Source: Oceanobacillus timonensis (GTDB taxonomy: Bacteria; Bacillota; Bacilli; Bacillales; Amphibacillaceae). Taken from it: a stretch of 64,000 nucleotides of DNA. This document shows, piece after piece, positions 1 through 8,732 of the stretch. The notes beneath the pieces are model-generated. The model was not told the origin of the DNA. It searched no databases and saw nothing but the letters and a program-made list of their open reading frames with translations. Where the stretch lies: contig NZ_LT800497.1 in NCBI RefSeq assembly GCF_900166635.1, forward strand, positions 3,830,344 through 3,894,343, given 5' to 3'. The translations under genes were made by a program, and so were the position numbers. Every line of letters begins with the position of its first letter. The stretch's first letter is position 1.

Positions 1-380
1 CCTTCCTGCCCAAACAGTTGCAGAATAATCACCATACCGATAAATCCTTGGTTTCCAAACAGAATAACATTTTCAAACACTGCCTTCCGTTCCATCGGCA
101 ATGTCATTTTTTTAGTAATAAACCGGCTTAAAAAAAGAGTCCCTCCCATGATATAAATGGAAAGGACAAACATAATAAAGGCACCATAAGCCTGTTCATA
201 TTGGAAAGGCATATGCATGGAGCTAATAATCAGACAAGGCAAAGCGACATATAATAATAGGGTGGTAAACGCACGCTGACCATCCTCCGAAATAAATCCC
301 TTCCGCCGGATAAACCAGCCGATTGCTACAATAATATACAATGAACCAATCTCGTATGCCAGTGTAAATAATGTATCCAT
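1..380 (-). CDS. AEC family transporter, N-terminal part (cut by window edge)
   Basis: About 126 codons from an ATG whose complement lies at 378-380, reading off the left edge. The product starts MDTLFTLAYEIGSLYIIV and shows three or four hydrophobic segments, including an early helix ending in FIRRKGFIS and the proline-containing stretch LLLYVALPCLIISS. This is the pattern of the auxin efflux carrier (AEC)/malate permease family, whose members export or import small organic acids across the cytoplasmic membrane. A second AEC gene lies at 7734-8672 but is not the same protein. The C-terminal half is outside the window, so integrity and substrate cannot be judged. A 69-bp gap separates it from xylulokinase upstream on the same strand. 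Confidence 0.75.
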   Translation of the reverse strand, partial: MDTLFTLAYEIGSLYIIVAIGWFIRRKGFISEDGQRAFTTLLLYVALPCLIISSMHMPFQYEQAYGAFIMFVLSIYIMGGTLFLSRFITKKMTLPMERKAVFENVILFGNQGFIGMVIILQLFGQE

Positions 381-449
381 GCCTCTCCACCTTCCTCTTT
401 CACATACCATTACAGGATATTCAGAAAGTGAGAAGCATGTGATGAATGA

Positions 450-1961
450 CTATCCTTCATCATTATTTCGATATTTCATTAAATCCTTATTGATTTGATT
501 GGTTGATGTATAAATAGATTGATATAATGCAAAAAGGTCTTTATACTTCTCTACATTTTCCGGAATAGGCTCCACCGTTTTTTCTTTTTCCAGAAAAACA
601 GCAGCACATTCCTGCAGAGATGAAAACCAACCCGATCCATATGCAGCCAGCATCGCAGCCCCCATTCCTGGTCCTTGTTCACTGCTCAGCTTAATTACTG
701 CGGCATTATATATATCTGCCTGTATTTGCAGCCATATATCACTTTTTGCACCGCCACCAATGGCAATAATGCGATCAATAACCTTTCCGTTTTCTCTAAA
801 AATTTCTACCGATTCATTTAAAGAAAACGTAATTCCCTCCATCACAGCTCTTGTAAAATGCTTCATGTTATGCGAACTGTCTATACCAATAAAGCTGCCG
901 CGGATGGTGGAATCAACATGAGGTGTCCGTTCTCCAACGAGATAAGGCGTAAATAAAAGTCCATTTGCTCCCACCGGTACGTCTGCTGCTTTATTTAATA
1001 AATCATCAAACGGCACATCTTTTGCAAACGTATTCTTAAACCACGATAAACTGTAACCAGCAGCAAGTGTAACCCCCATCGTGTAGTACGCATCTGGAGC
1101 AGCATGGTTTAAGTAATGTACCTTTCCTGCAAATGATTTATCTCCAGCATCCTCATAGGATAGAACAACACCGGAAGTACCTAAACTGGCCATCGTCTCC
1201 CCTTCTTCCAGGATACCGGCGCCAATCGCTCTACAAGCATTATCCGCACCACCTGCAAACACTTTTATTTGCTCGGATAAACCGGTTTGCTCTGCTATCT
1301 CTTTCTTGATATTTCCAACCATCGCATGAGAAGGAACCAGCGGAGGACAAAAATCAGGTTGAATATCAAAGGCTTCGCACATTTCTTTACTCCACGAACG
1401 ATCCTCCATATCTAATAACAATGTTCCAGCAGCATCAGAATAATCCATATGCAGCTCTCCAGTTAAACGAAACCGCAAATAGTCTTTGGGCAATAAAAAC
1501 AGCTTTGCTTGTTCATAATTTTCAGGTTCATGTTTTCTAACCCATTCCATTTTCGGTAATGTAAACCCCTCCAACGCGATGTTTTTAGGTAGTTGCAGAA
1601 GTTTGTCCTTCCCGACACGTTCCGTGATTTCCTGACATTCTACGGTTGTACGTGTATCATTCCATAAAATTGCCGGGCGAATCACTTCCTTATAGTCATC
1701 TAATAAAACCAGGCCATGCATCTGTCCGGAAAAGCTGATTCCTTCAATATCCGCCACATCACCAGTAAAACTGTCCGTAAGTTCGTTAAGACCAGAAATA
1801 GCCTGCTCCACCCAATCTTCCGGATTTTGTTCACTATGCCCGGCTTTCTCTTGCATTAATGGATATTCTTTAGCTACCTCTTGAACCAACTGCCCTTTCT
1901 GGTTCATCAAAAGCAGTTTCACAGCACTCGTTCCTAAATCAACACCAATAACATACTTCAT
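450..1961 (-). CDS. xylB: Xylulokinase (FGGY carbohydrate kinase)
   Basis: A 503-residue FGGY-family kinase of normal length. The N-terminus has the ATP-phosphate motif DLGTSAVK (about residues 8-15). SGQMHGLVLLD near residue 78 and LWNDTR near 99 are typical of xylulokinases, and IAIGGGAKSDIW near residue 400 is the C-terminal FGGY signature. XylB phosphorylates D-xylulose to D-xylulose 5-phosphate for the pentose phosphate pathway. No xylA or xylR lies next to it; the neighbours are a partial AEC transporter downstream and nadE upstream, so it may be an isolated pentose kinase. A purine-rich AGGAGAGG precedes the ATG by about a dozen bases. Family assignment is firm. Exact substrate is inferred, because related FGGY kinases can act on other ketoses. 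Confidence 0.85.
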   Translation of the reverse strand: MKYVIGVDLGTSAVKLLLMNQKGQLVQEVAKEYPLMQEKAGHSEQNPEDWVEQAISGLNELTDSFTGDVADIEGISFSGQMHGLVLLDDYKEVIRPAILWNDTRTTVECQEITERVGKDKLLQLPKNIALEGFTLPKMEWVRKHEPENYEQAKLFLLPKDYLRFRLTGELHMDYSDAAGTLLLDMEDRSWSKEMCEAFDIQPDFCPPLVPSHAMVGNIKKEIAEQTGLSEQIKVFAGGADNACRAIGAGILEEGETMASLGTSGVVLSYEDAGDKSFAGKVHYLNHAAPDAYYTMGVTLAAGYSLSWFKNTFAKDVPFDDLLNKAADVPVGANGLLFTPYLVGERTPHVDSTIRGSFIGIDSSHNMKHFTRAVMEGITFSLNESVEIFRENGKVIDRIIAIGGGAKSDIWLQIQADIYNAAVIKLSSEQGPGMGAAMLAAYGSGWFSSLQECAAVFLEKEKTVEPIPENVEKYKDLFALYQSIYTSTNQINKDLMKYRNNDEG

Positions 1962-2054
1962 CTCTGGTTCATCCTCTCCTCAATAGCTCAATATGTCTGG
2001 TTTTCACTCCAATAAAGAGCAAAAAAGGACGAATACACTATCCGCCCTCTGTTA

Positions 2055-2882
2055 TTATTTCCACCAATCATTATAGATAGAGGCAATCGGTTCCCGCTTA
2101 TGCATTGTCTTAATATAGTGACCTTCAATGACTTCTCTCGCTTCTTGGGATACTTCTTTTCCTTCTAAATAATCATCAAGTTCATCATAGGTGACCCCTA
2201 ATGCTTCTTCATCAGCTAAAGCTGGACGTTCATCTTCCAAATCAGCAGTCGGTTTTTTTAGATAGAGATGTTCGGGACATCCCAGCTCTTTCAAGATTTG
2301 CTTTCCTTGACGCTTATTTAATCCCTCCAGCGGTGCCAAGTCACAAGCGCCATCCCCGTGCTTGGTAAAGAATCCGGTAATTGCTTCCGCTGCGTGATCG
2401 GTCCCTAATACGAAACAATTATGCACTCCGGCCACGCTGTATTGCGCCTTCATACGTTCTCTTGCTTTTTCATTTCCTTTTAGAAAATCGCTGATATCGA
2501 CACCTGCATCACGTAATGATTTCACACTTGCATCTACTGCTTCTTTGATATTCACCGTAAGCATCTTTGAAGGCTGGACAAATTGAATTGCATCAGCCAC
2601 GTCATCCGCATCGCCCTGCTCTCCATAAGGCAATTCGACACCGATAAATTGATAAGGTGATGCTTCCTGCTCCTCGTTTAATTCATCTATCGCTAATTGT
2701 GCCAGTTTCGAAAGCAATGTAGAATCCTGCCCTCCGGATATCCCGAGCACAAAGCCTTTCGAAAAACTGAATTTATGCAGATATTCCTTCATGAAATCAA
2801 TACGGATGCGAATCTCTTCTTTCGGATCGATTTCCGGTTTTACATGTAATGTATGAATAACCGATTGCTGCAATTCTTTCAT
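2055..2882 (-). CDS. nadE: NH3-dependent NAD+ synthetase
   Basis: A 275-residue protein matching ammonia-dependent NadE. The P-loop SGGQDSTL is at about residues 49-56, and [22 protein letters not shown] is the conserved deamido-NAD binding region around 172-193. It adenylates nicotinic acid adenine dinucleotide and amidates it with ammonia to give NAD+. There is no N-terminal nitrilase (glutaminase) domain, so it must use free ammonia. It lies 90 bp downstream of pncB on the same strand, so the two probably form an NAD-salvage unit. The start is supported by a GGAG-type ribosome binding site just upstream of the ATG. Confidence 0.93.
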   Translation of the reverse strand: MKELQQSVIHTLHVKPEIDPKEEIRIRIDFMKEYLHKFSFSKGFVLGISGGQDSTLLSKLAQLAIDELNEEQEASPYQFIGVELPYGEQGDADDVADAIQFVQPSKMLTVNIKEAVDASVKSLRDAGVDISDFLKGNEKARERMKAQYSVAGVHNCFVLGTDHAAEAITGFFTKHGDGACDLAPLEGLNKRQGKQILKELGCPEHLYLKKPTADLEDERPALADEEALGVTYDELDDYLEGKEVSQEAREVIEGHYIKTMHKREPIASIYNDWWK

Positions 2883-2972
2883 TTAAAGACACTCCTTTAT
2901 TAAAAACCATATCCATTTATTTGTAGTACAACGGCCTTTTAGCGGTACACGCAACATGCACCACCCTAAAAC

Positions 2973-4433
2973 TTAACGCGTTTGATTTTGTCCTACTTCT
3001 TTTTTAACTTTTTCAATATGTTCCATCTTACTGTTCCATAGTTTCACACTTAAATCGACAGGATATTCAGCCGGATAGTTTGTACGCTTATACTCATCCC
3101 AAAATAGCTGAAGCTGGTTTACGGCATAATTCTGTACATGGAGCAAGTTTGGACATTCGTAAACGATGTCTCCATCCACTACAATATCCTGATGTAAATT
3201 CACTGCGTCAAAATTCGAAACCATTTTCTTATAGTACGTATGCACCGGATGAAAAAGCATAATTTCGTCTTCCTTCTCCGGTTCCTCCTCTTCTAACGTC
3301 AGATAATCGCCTTCACTATGATGATTACATCTGTTGATAATCCGGTACACTTTTTTCTTGCCTGGTGTTGTCATCTTTTCCGGATTGCCGGATAGTTTAA
3401 TCGTATCCACCATATCTCCCTGTTCATCCTCAATGGATACCAATTTATATACTGCACCAAGTGCCGGCTGATCATATGCTGTTATCAATTTGGTTCCAAT
3501 TCCCCACACATCAATTTTTGCATGCTGGGCTTGCAGGCTGGCAATAGTATATTCATCCAAATCATTAGAGACGTAAATTTTCGCATGCTTAAATCCTTCT
3601 GCATCAAGCATTCTTCTTGCTTCTTTGGATAAATAAGCCAAGTCTCCGCTATCAATCCGAATCCCTTTAAAATCAATTTTATCCCCTAATTCTTTGGCTA
3701 CTTTAATTGCATTAGGTACACCTGAATTCAAGGTATCGTAAGTATCTACTAAAAATACACACTCCCGATGACGTTCTGCATATTTTTTAAAGGAAACATA
3801 TTCATCACGGTACGCTTGTACCATCGAATGTGCATGCGTTCCTGACACTGGAATTCCGAATAATTTCCCTGCCCGGACATTGCTTGTTGCATTGAAACCG
3901 CCAATGTACGCTGCTCTCGTACCCCAGACAGCCGCGTCCATCTCTTGGGCTCTTCTTGTACCAAACTCCATTACCGGGCTGTTTCTTACCAACTGTCGGA
4001 TACGTGAGGCTTTGGTGGCAATTAACGTTTGATAATTCACAATGTTTAACAGGGCAGTCTCCAGCAATTGTGCCTCTGCTAATGGTGCCTCCACACGGAT
4101 AATCGGCTCGTTTGCAAAAACAACTTCCCCTTCCCGCATCGATTTCAAAGAACCTGTAAACCGTAGTTCGCGTAAATACGCTAGAAAATCTTCTTTATAG
4201 CCCAATTCTTTTAAATAAGTTAAGTCCGATTCACTAAAATTGAAATTATGCAGATACTCGATAATCCTTTCTAAACCGGCGTAAAGACCATAACCATTGC
4301 CAAATGGAAGCTGACGAAAGTATAAATCAAATACTGCCTTGCGATTATGTATATTATCATACCAATACGTTTCCGCCATATTTATTTGATAAAGGTCTGT
4401 ATGCAGCATTAAGCTGTCATCGATATAATTCAT
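2973..4433 (-). CDS. pncB: Nicotinate phosphoribosyltransferase
   Basis: A 486-residue protein of the long Gram-positive PncB form. It begins with the typical DSLMLHTDLYQINMAETYW, contains MEFGTRRAQEMDAAVWGTRAAY (around residues 155-176) including the active-site region, and VSGTHAHSMVQAYRDEY near 198. It joins nicotinate with PRPP, using ATP, to make nicotinate mononucleotide, the entry step of the Preiss-Handler pathway. The next gene on the strand, nadE, performs the last step. A GGGAGG sequence precedes the ATG. No NiaR operator was identified in the upstream 500 bases by eye. Confidence 0.93.
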   Translation of the reverse strand: MNYIDDSLMLHTDLYQINMAETYWYDNIHNRKAVFDLYFRQLPFGNGYGLYAGLERIIEYLHNFNFSESDLTYLKELGYKEDFLAYLRELRFTGSLKSMREGEVVFANEPIIRVEAPLAEAQLLETALLNIVNYQTLIATKASRIRQLVRNSPVMEFGTRRAQEMDAAVWGTRAAYIGGFNATSNVRAGKLFGIPVSGTHAHSMVQAYRDEYVSFKKYAERHRECVFLVDTYDTLNSGVPNAIKVAKELGDKIDFKGIRIDSGDLAYLSKEARRMLDAEGFKHAKIYVSNDLDEYTIASLQAQHAKIDVWGIGTKLITAYDQPALGAVYKLVSIEDEQGDMVDTIKLSGNPEKMTTPGKKKVYRIINRCNHHSEGDYLTLEEEEPEKEDEIMLFHPVHTYYKKMVSNFDAVNLHQDIVVDGDIVYECPNLLHVQNYAVNQLQLFWDEYKRTNYPAEYPVDLSVKLWNSKMEHIEKVKKEVGQNQTR

Positions 4434-4973
4434 TTTTGACTTCCTCCCGTAGTTTATCGCTTTCTATTTTATTACCAAATAGATAAAGATACAACAACAT
4501 CGTTCCATCGATATAATTGGGATAGACAGGGTATACTCCGTTTCGTTTTCTTCAAATTTCCTGAAGACTAACGACTTTTTCTAAAAAAAGAATGCTTTCC
4601 TAAGATGGTTCAAAACATTTGTCACCCCTGCCCCTTCTTTTGATTCCGAGCGACTCCCTGTAATGCTGTTTCCCTTCTTTTTGCCTTCACAAACCCTGCT
4701 GGACAAGCTCATTTATCAACTTCTATCTTAGGGTTTCCTTCTATGTCTATTTTAGCCTGTCTGTTTAATAAAAGCATTCATCTTTTTTTGTTTATGTTCC
4801 GAAGATATCCTTTTCAGAAACAATAGAGAACACAGCAAGATCACTTGTATATCCATCAGGTAACATAACGTTTTTTCCATCGCATATCATTCAACCAAAA
4901 ACGGACCCAATAAATAATGTATAATTTCAAAATATTATAACCAAAAAAATAGGAATATCAAATAAGGCAGAAC
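4434..4973. other. Gap of 540 bases with no supported gene
   Basis: AT-rich intergenic sequence between pncB and a membrane-protein gene, both on the minus strand. It must carry the pncB promoter near its left end. No reading frame with a ribosome binding site, no strong terminator hairpin and no recognisable repeat or RNA was seen. Confidence 0.6.
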
Positions 4974-5621
4974 CTATTCTTTTGATTTGTTCGGAAAAAA
5001 GGTGTACGACCAGGAATAAATAAAATCAACGATAAAAATGAGCCCCCAAAGTTTAGATAGTGCAAATGCTGTTTCACTATGATAAGGTGACTGTTGGTAA
5101 TCGTCTGCTTCCACCCAGGAAAAATCCGTTACATAGGATATAGCTCCCTCTATACCGCCTGCCCCATAAATCCATAATCCTGCCTGTACACTAACAAAAA
5201 CAGCAAGATGAATCATGGCGCTAATACGATTCTTCCGGGCAATGTATTCGGGATTCTGCTGCCGTTTCATCAACTGGACATCTTTTTCCGTCAAAAGAGA
5301 AACACCACGCCACTTGCCGATTGTTTTCCGCATCTGGCGATCCAGACGTTTAAAATCGGCAATTCCAAATGTACATGCATACAGCACAAAAATGGTAACG
5401 ATTATCTGGAATGTGCTGATTTCTCCGGTAAGTCGATAAATATACAAGGCCAGCACCGCTTCCAATATAAACAGGATCAAAAAGAAACTGATAAAGACTG
5501 TACTCCAATTTCGTTTATTCAACAGGTATCGGGTAACTCCAAATAATAACAGCATCACAACCGAAAGTATCTCCGCTGCGATAAACCATTCCCATTGGAA
5601 ATTCAAAAGTGTTTCCTGCAT
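4974..5621 (-). CDS. Uncharacterised integral membrane protein
   Basis: I do not recognise a family. The 215-residue product has about five hydrophobic segments, near residues 12-32, 42-63, 70-88, 135-155 and 188-208. A basic cytoplasmic loop (about 92-130) carries ADFKRLDRQMRK and QQNPEYIARKN, and an acidic extracellular-looking stretch WVEADDYQQSP lies before the last helix. The start is supported by AGGAGATAAACG just before the ATG. It stands alone between pncB and a MerR-type regulator, with no obvious operon partner. Several plus-strand open frames inside it are shadows. The function is unknown. Confidence 0.7.
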   Translation of the reverse strand: MQETLLNFQWEWFIAAEILSVVMLLLFGVTRYLLNKRNWSTVFISFFLILFILEAVLALYIYRLTGEISTFQIIVTIFVLYACTFGIADFKRLDRQMRKTIGKWRGVSLLTEKDVQLMKRQQNPEYIARKNRISAMIHLAVFVSVQAGLWIYGAGGIEGAISYVTDFSWVEADDYQQSPYHSETAFALSKLWGLIFIVDFIYSWSYTFFPNKSKE

Positions 5622-5772
5622 CGTTTATCTCCTTTGTGATTCTTATATTTTATCGTTTCTACTACGCAGGAGAAAAGAAAAAAGTTTCATGACACTAAAG
5701 AAAACGAAGGCATTCGTTAAAGGGAGCCTTGAAAGTGTGTTTTGCTTTCTTAGAATCCCTTATGCTCTTGAG

Positions 5773-5806
5773 TGCAAAAAACGGAAAGAGTTTCCCCTTT
5801 CCGTTT
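5773..5806 (-). terminator. Rho-independent terminator after the MerR gene
   Basis: A 10-bp perfect stem, aaacggaaag at 5779-5788 paired with ctttccgttt at 5797-5806, has an 8-base loop. Read on the minus strand it is followed by a run of six T. It ends the 5816-6577 gene. Confidence 0.85.
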
Positions 5807-5815
5807 GGATTCTGA

Positions 5816-6577
5816 TTAATCTTTCGCATATTTCACAATGGCATCATGAAGAAGTTGAACCGCTTCTTTTCCGGCACCTTCATTATAATATTTTGCAAAC
5901 CGTTCATCCGCTACATACATTTGCGCCAATCCTTTATGCGCTTCTGCAGAATAATTTGGCCAGGAATACATCAGCCATTTTTTATGAAGTTCATACGTTT
6001 CTTTAGCTTCCGGTGCCTCCAGATCTTTTGTTTCTGCTAATTGTTCCAATTTCGTAAATAATGCACGTTCTATCCTTTGCATCTCTTGAACATCTTCTTC
6101 TCTAAGATTCATAAATTTTTTATTTGATTGTTCAACGGTTTCCTTCCCATATTTTTCTCTGATTTCCTCGCCATATAACTTTTCATTTTCCTCCAATCGT
6201 TCCTTTTTCAATCCTTCAAATTTTTCTTCCGCTGTCATCGTAATCTCTCCTTTTGTATATTGAATGGTTTTTTCGACTGTCGTCAGCAATTGATTTATTT
6301 TTTGCTTTTCCGCTTCTAATTTACGCTGATGCGCTTCTAAAGCTGCCAAGGTATTAAAAGCTGGATCATCCAGCACCGCTTGAATCTGTTCTAGTTTCAT
6401 TCCCATCGAGCGGTAAAGAAGAATTTGCTGCAGCCGGTTTATTTCTTCTTCTCCATACAGCCGATACCCTGCATCGGAATAGCTTGCAGGTTTTAATAAA
6501 TCAATCTGATCATAATACCGGAGTGTGCGTGTACTGATATTCGACATGTCCGCTACTTGTTTGATGGGATACTTCAT
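5816..6577 (-). CDS. MerR family regulator with TipAS ligand-binding domain
   Basis: A 253-residue TipA-like activator. Residues 1-70 form the MerR winged helix (YPIKQVADMSNISTRTLRYYDQ, then DAGYRLYGEEEINRLQQILLYRSMG). A coiled coil follows at about 75-110 (LEAHQRKLEAEKQKINQLL). The C-terminal TipAS domain runs about 135-253, with a tryptophan/tyrosine-rich region near KKWLMYSWPNYSAEAHKGLAQMYV. TipAS domains bind hydrophobic or peptide antibiotics and trigger transcription. The gene has a strong AAAGGAGG site and sits just downstream of a MerR-type promoter with a 19-bp spacer, so it almost certainly controls itself. No resistance gene is directly attached. Confidence 0.9.
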   Translation of the reverse strand: MKYPIKQVADMSNISTRTLRYYDQIDLLKPASYSDAGYRLYGEEEINRLQQILLYRSMGMKLEQIQAVLDDPAFNTLAALEAHQRKLEAEKQKINQLLTTVEKTIQYTKGEITMTAEEKFEGLKKERLEENEKLYGEEIREKYGKETVEQSNKKFMNLREEDVQEMQRIERALFTKLEQLAETKDLEAPEAKETYELHKKWLMYSWPNYSAEAHKGLAQMYVADERFAKYYNEGAGKEAVQLLHDAIVKYAKD

Positions 6578-6600
6578 TGTTTTCCCTCCTTTCCATTCTT

Positions 6601-6631
6601 ACTATAGAGATTGACGCAGCGTTAAGGTCAA
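6601..6631 (-). promoter_or_regulatory. MerR-type promoter/operator with 19-bp spacer
   Basis: On the minus strand TTGACC (complement of 6626-6631) and TATAGT (complement of 6601-6606) are separated by exactly 19 bases. The spacer region contains the dyad TTGAC...GTCAA. An over-long spacer with a dyad between the -35 and -10 boxes is the hallmark of promoters activated by MerR proteins. The -10 box lies 24 bases from the start codon of the regulator gene. Confidence 0.8.
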
Positions 6632-6654
6632 GACTTTTTTAAATAATATAAGAA

Positions 6655-6695
6655 AACGAAGGTTGTTACCACCTTTCTGGTTAACAACCTTCGTT
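6655..6695 (-). terminator. Terminator after the small secreted protein gene
   Basis: A long hairpin pairs about 6655-6670 with 6679-6695 (cgaaggttgttacc with ggttaacaaccttcg, one bulged base). On the minus strand it is followed by TTTTCTTATATTATTT. It terminates the 6710-7048 gene, just before the MerR promoter. Confidence 0.8.
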
Positions 6696-6709
6696 GCACT
6701 TACCTTGTT

Positions 6710-7048
6710 TTAAATGATTTCATTAAAAATTTGCCCACCGTTTAAATCAATTATTTTTAAGCGATTTGTATCCTTGATATAAATCGTCTTATATTTTTTC
6801 TGTTCATCCGCATCACCAATAAATAAAATACGTTTATACGGATTATCTTCAATCACTTGTACTGAATCATTTCCCGATGGCAATTGATTTTGAATTACTT
6901 CCATTTCTTCCTGTGCACTTCCATTTGTTTCCTTTTCAAATGTCGTTGGCTCATTATCTTCTGTCATTTCTTCTGCTTCTCCTGTGTTGGCATAGACTCC
7001 AGTAAATAATAATGCTCCCGTCGCTGCAGTTAGTAAAATGGTCTTCAT
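6710..7048 (-). CDS. Small secreted acidic protein, function unknown
   Basis: A 112-residue product with an N-terminal signal peptide (MKTILLTAATGALLFTGVYA, likely cleaved after ANT or nearby). A low-complexity acidic linker rich in E, T and N spans about residues 22-58. A more ordered C-terminal segment, PYKRILFIGDADEQKKYKTIYIKDTNRLKIIDL, looks like beta strands. It has a strong AAGGAGGTTTGACAA site before the ATG and its own terminator, so it is a single-gene unit. No family recognised. It is probably exported to the cell wall or medium. Confidence 0.75.
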   Translation of the reverse strand: MKTILLTAATGALLFTGVYANTGEAEEMTEDNEPTTFEKETNGSAQEEMEVIQNQLPSGNDSVQVIEDNPYKRILFIGDADEQKKYKTIYIKDTNRLKIIDLNGGQIFNEII

Positions 7049-7166
7049 TTGTCAAACCTCCTTGATTTCTTTACAATTACCAGTTTACTGGGTAGCGCCT
7101 TACAATGTCCTTAGAGAAAAATGAGAATTTGATGAGAAACCTCCTAAGTTTACCTTCTGTATTTTT

Positions 7167-7619
7167 CTACACCAAATCCATTTCCAGCCTCACCATGTCT
7201 ACAACCTGCATGCCATTTTCAAAAATTGGCTCCTCATAATGACGCAAAAAGAAGTCTCGATCAATGGAAACCATTCGAAAACCACATTTTTGGTACAGTG
7301 CTAGCTGGTTCACACCTGAATTTCCCGTTCCAATCTCCAGCGTACGGTACCCTTGCTGTTTTGCTTCTTGAATAGCATGCAATACCAGTTGTTTTCCCCA
7401 TCCTTGTCCATGAGAAGTCTCATCTACAGCGACATTAACAAGTTCCATCGTATCCGGCCTGGTCGGCAGCAAAACGTAAACACCAATGACCTTCCCCTCT
7501 TTTTCCAATACATAGCAGGTGCCCCGGGAGGTATAATCTCGGATGAATCTTTGCGATGGATCGGCGAGCAATAATAACTCCATAGGTAATGCTTCTTCTC
7601 TACGTAGCTGACGAATCAT
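7167..7619 (-). CDS. GNAT family N-acetyltransferase
   Basis: About 150 residues with the GNAT fold signature. Motif A is VNVAVDETSHGQGWGKQLVLHAIQEA (around residues 62-85), with GQGWGK as the acetyl-CoA pyrophosphate loop, and motif B is NQLALYQKCGF. I place the start at the ATG (complement of 7617-7619), giving MIRQLRREEALP, because AAGGAAGTG lies at proper distance. An in-frame GTG three codons upstream overlaps that site. The acceptor substrate is unknown. It is divergent from the AEC transporter at 7734, sharing a 115-bp promoter region. Confidence 0.85.
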   Translation of the reverse strand: MIRQLRREEALPMELLLLADPSQRFIRDYTSRGTCYVLEKEGKVIGVYVLLPTRPDTMELVNVAVDETSHGQGWGKQLVLHAIQEAKQQGYRTLEIGTGNSGVNQLALYQKCGFRMVSIDRDFFLRHYEEPIFENGMQVVDMVRLEMDLV

Positions 7620-7733
7620 ATTTTTCACTTCCTTATTATCAAATAGGCTTGTTTCTTTCTGGTGTTTCTTCTAATATTAATAATTATACAATGAATATAG
7701 TGTACCATTTTTTTAGATTCAAAGGAGAATACC

Positions 7734-8672
7734 ATGGATGTTACTACAGTTGCCTTAACAGTTATAATGATGGGAATTATTTTATTTATTGGCGCATTGG
7801 TAGCCTTAAAAAACACGATTACATATGAAGCAAAACAACTGTTCATGAGCGTTATTATTAACGTTGCTGTTCCATTTATTATTTTAAATGGGGTCTTTAA
7901 CACCGAATTAACGGATGACGTATTGCATCAAGTGGTGCTCATGTTTATTTTCAGCGTCAGTTTCAATATTTCTGCTATTGGTATTTGTTTCTTATTTGCG
8001 AAAATTATCGGCTTTTCGCTCACAAAATCAAAACAGATTGCTTTACTTGCCGCTATCGGCAACTCCGGCTTTATTGGTATTCCATTATGCGCTGCCATTT
8101 TTGGACCAATAGGCGGCTTACTTGCTGCTATTTTTGATGCAGGGCTGGATGTTGTTGTCTTTTCCCTTGGAATCTATTTATTACAAAGTGAAGACCGATT
8201 TGAATGGAGGCACCTAAAAGCATTGGTGAATATGCCGTTGATTGCCATCAGTTTTGGTCTTATTTTTGCTTTCAGCGGTTGGGAAGCTCCTGTTTTAATG
8301 AAAGATTTGGCCGGCATGCTCTCAGCGCTGGCTGGTCCCATGGCGATGCTTTACGTCGGATTCAGTCTGCCAGATCTTTTCCGCAGCAAACAGACGTTAT
8401 TTTTCCGCGAATTATGGATGCCTTTAGTCTGGAAACTGCTCATTCTGCCAGTACTGGTCATGGCTATACTGTCTTTCTTGCCAATAGAAACATTGCTCAA
8501 AAATATATTAGTCATCCTTGCTTCCATGCCAACCTTTATGCTTTCTGCTGTTCTCTTTTCTCGTTATACAGATAAAGAGCAGGAAGCCGTTGTTACATCG
8601 GTATTTTCCACATTGCTTGCTTTGGGAACAATACCACTGATAGCTTGGCTGGCCACCTTTTGGATAGGGTGA
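7734..8672 (+). CDS. AEC family transporter (auxin efflux carrier/malate permease type)
   Basis: 312 residues with about ten hydrophobic helices, matching full-length AEC permeases. Typical features are the broken helix VIINVAVPFIILNGVF near residues 40-55, and the central AAIGNSGFIGIPLCAAIFGPIG (around 102-123) with the N-x-G-F-x-G-x-P-L signature shared by malate and auxin carriers. The start has AAAGGAGAATACC before the ATG. It likely moves a small carboxylate across the membrane. It is transcribed alone, divergent from a GNAT gene, and ends at a hairpin shared with the convergent cupin gene. Confidence 0.88.
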   Translation: MDVTTVALTVIMMGIILFIGALVALKNTITYEAKQLFMSVIINVAVPFIILNGVFNTELTDDVLHQVVLMFIFSVSFNISAIGICFLFAKIIGFSLTKSKQIALLAAIGNSGFIGIPLCAAIFGPIGGLLAAIFDAGLDVVVFSLGIYLLQSEDRFEWRHLKALVNMPLIAISFGLIFAFSGWEAPVLMKDLAGMLSALAGPMAMLYVGFSLPDLFRSKQTLFFRELWMPLVWKLLILPVLVMAILSFLPIETLLKNILVILASMPTFMLSAVLFSRYTDKEQEAVVTSVFSTLLALGTIPLIAWLATFWIG

Positions 8673-8680
8673 TAACACAC

Positions 8681-8720
8681 AAAAGCAGACGAACATGTAT
8701 TCATGCGCGTCTGCTCTTTT
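8681..8720. terminator. Bidirectional terminator between the AEC transporter and cupin genes
   Basis: The stem aaaagcagacg (8681-8691) pairs with cgtctgctctttt starting at 8708. It has A-rich and T-rich flanks on both sides, so it can stop the plus-strand AEC transcript and the minus-strand cupin transcript. Confidence 0.8.
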
Positions 8721-8732
8721 ACTAAGATATCT

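Noticed and set aside
5208..5546. Plus-strand frames inside the membrane-protein gene
   Set aside because: They are antisense shadows; the minus-strand gene has a good start and a membrane-protein pattern.
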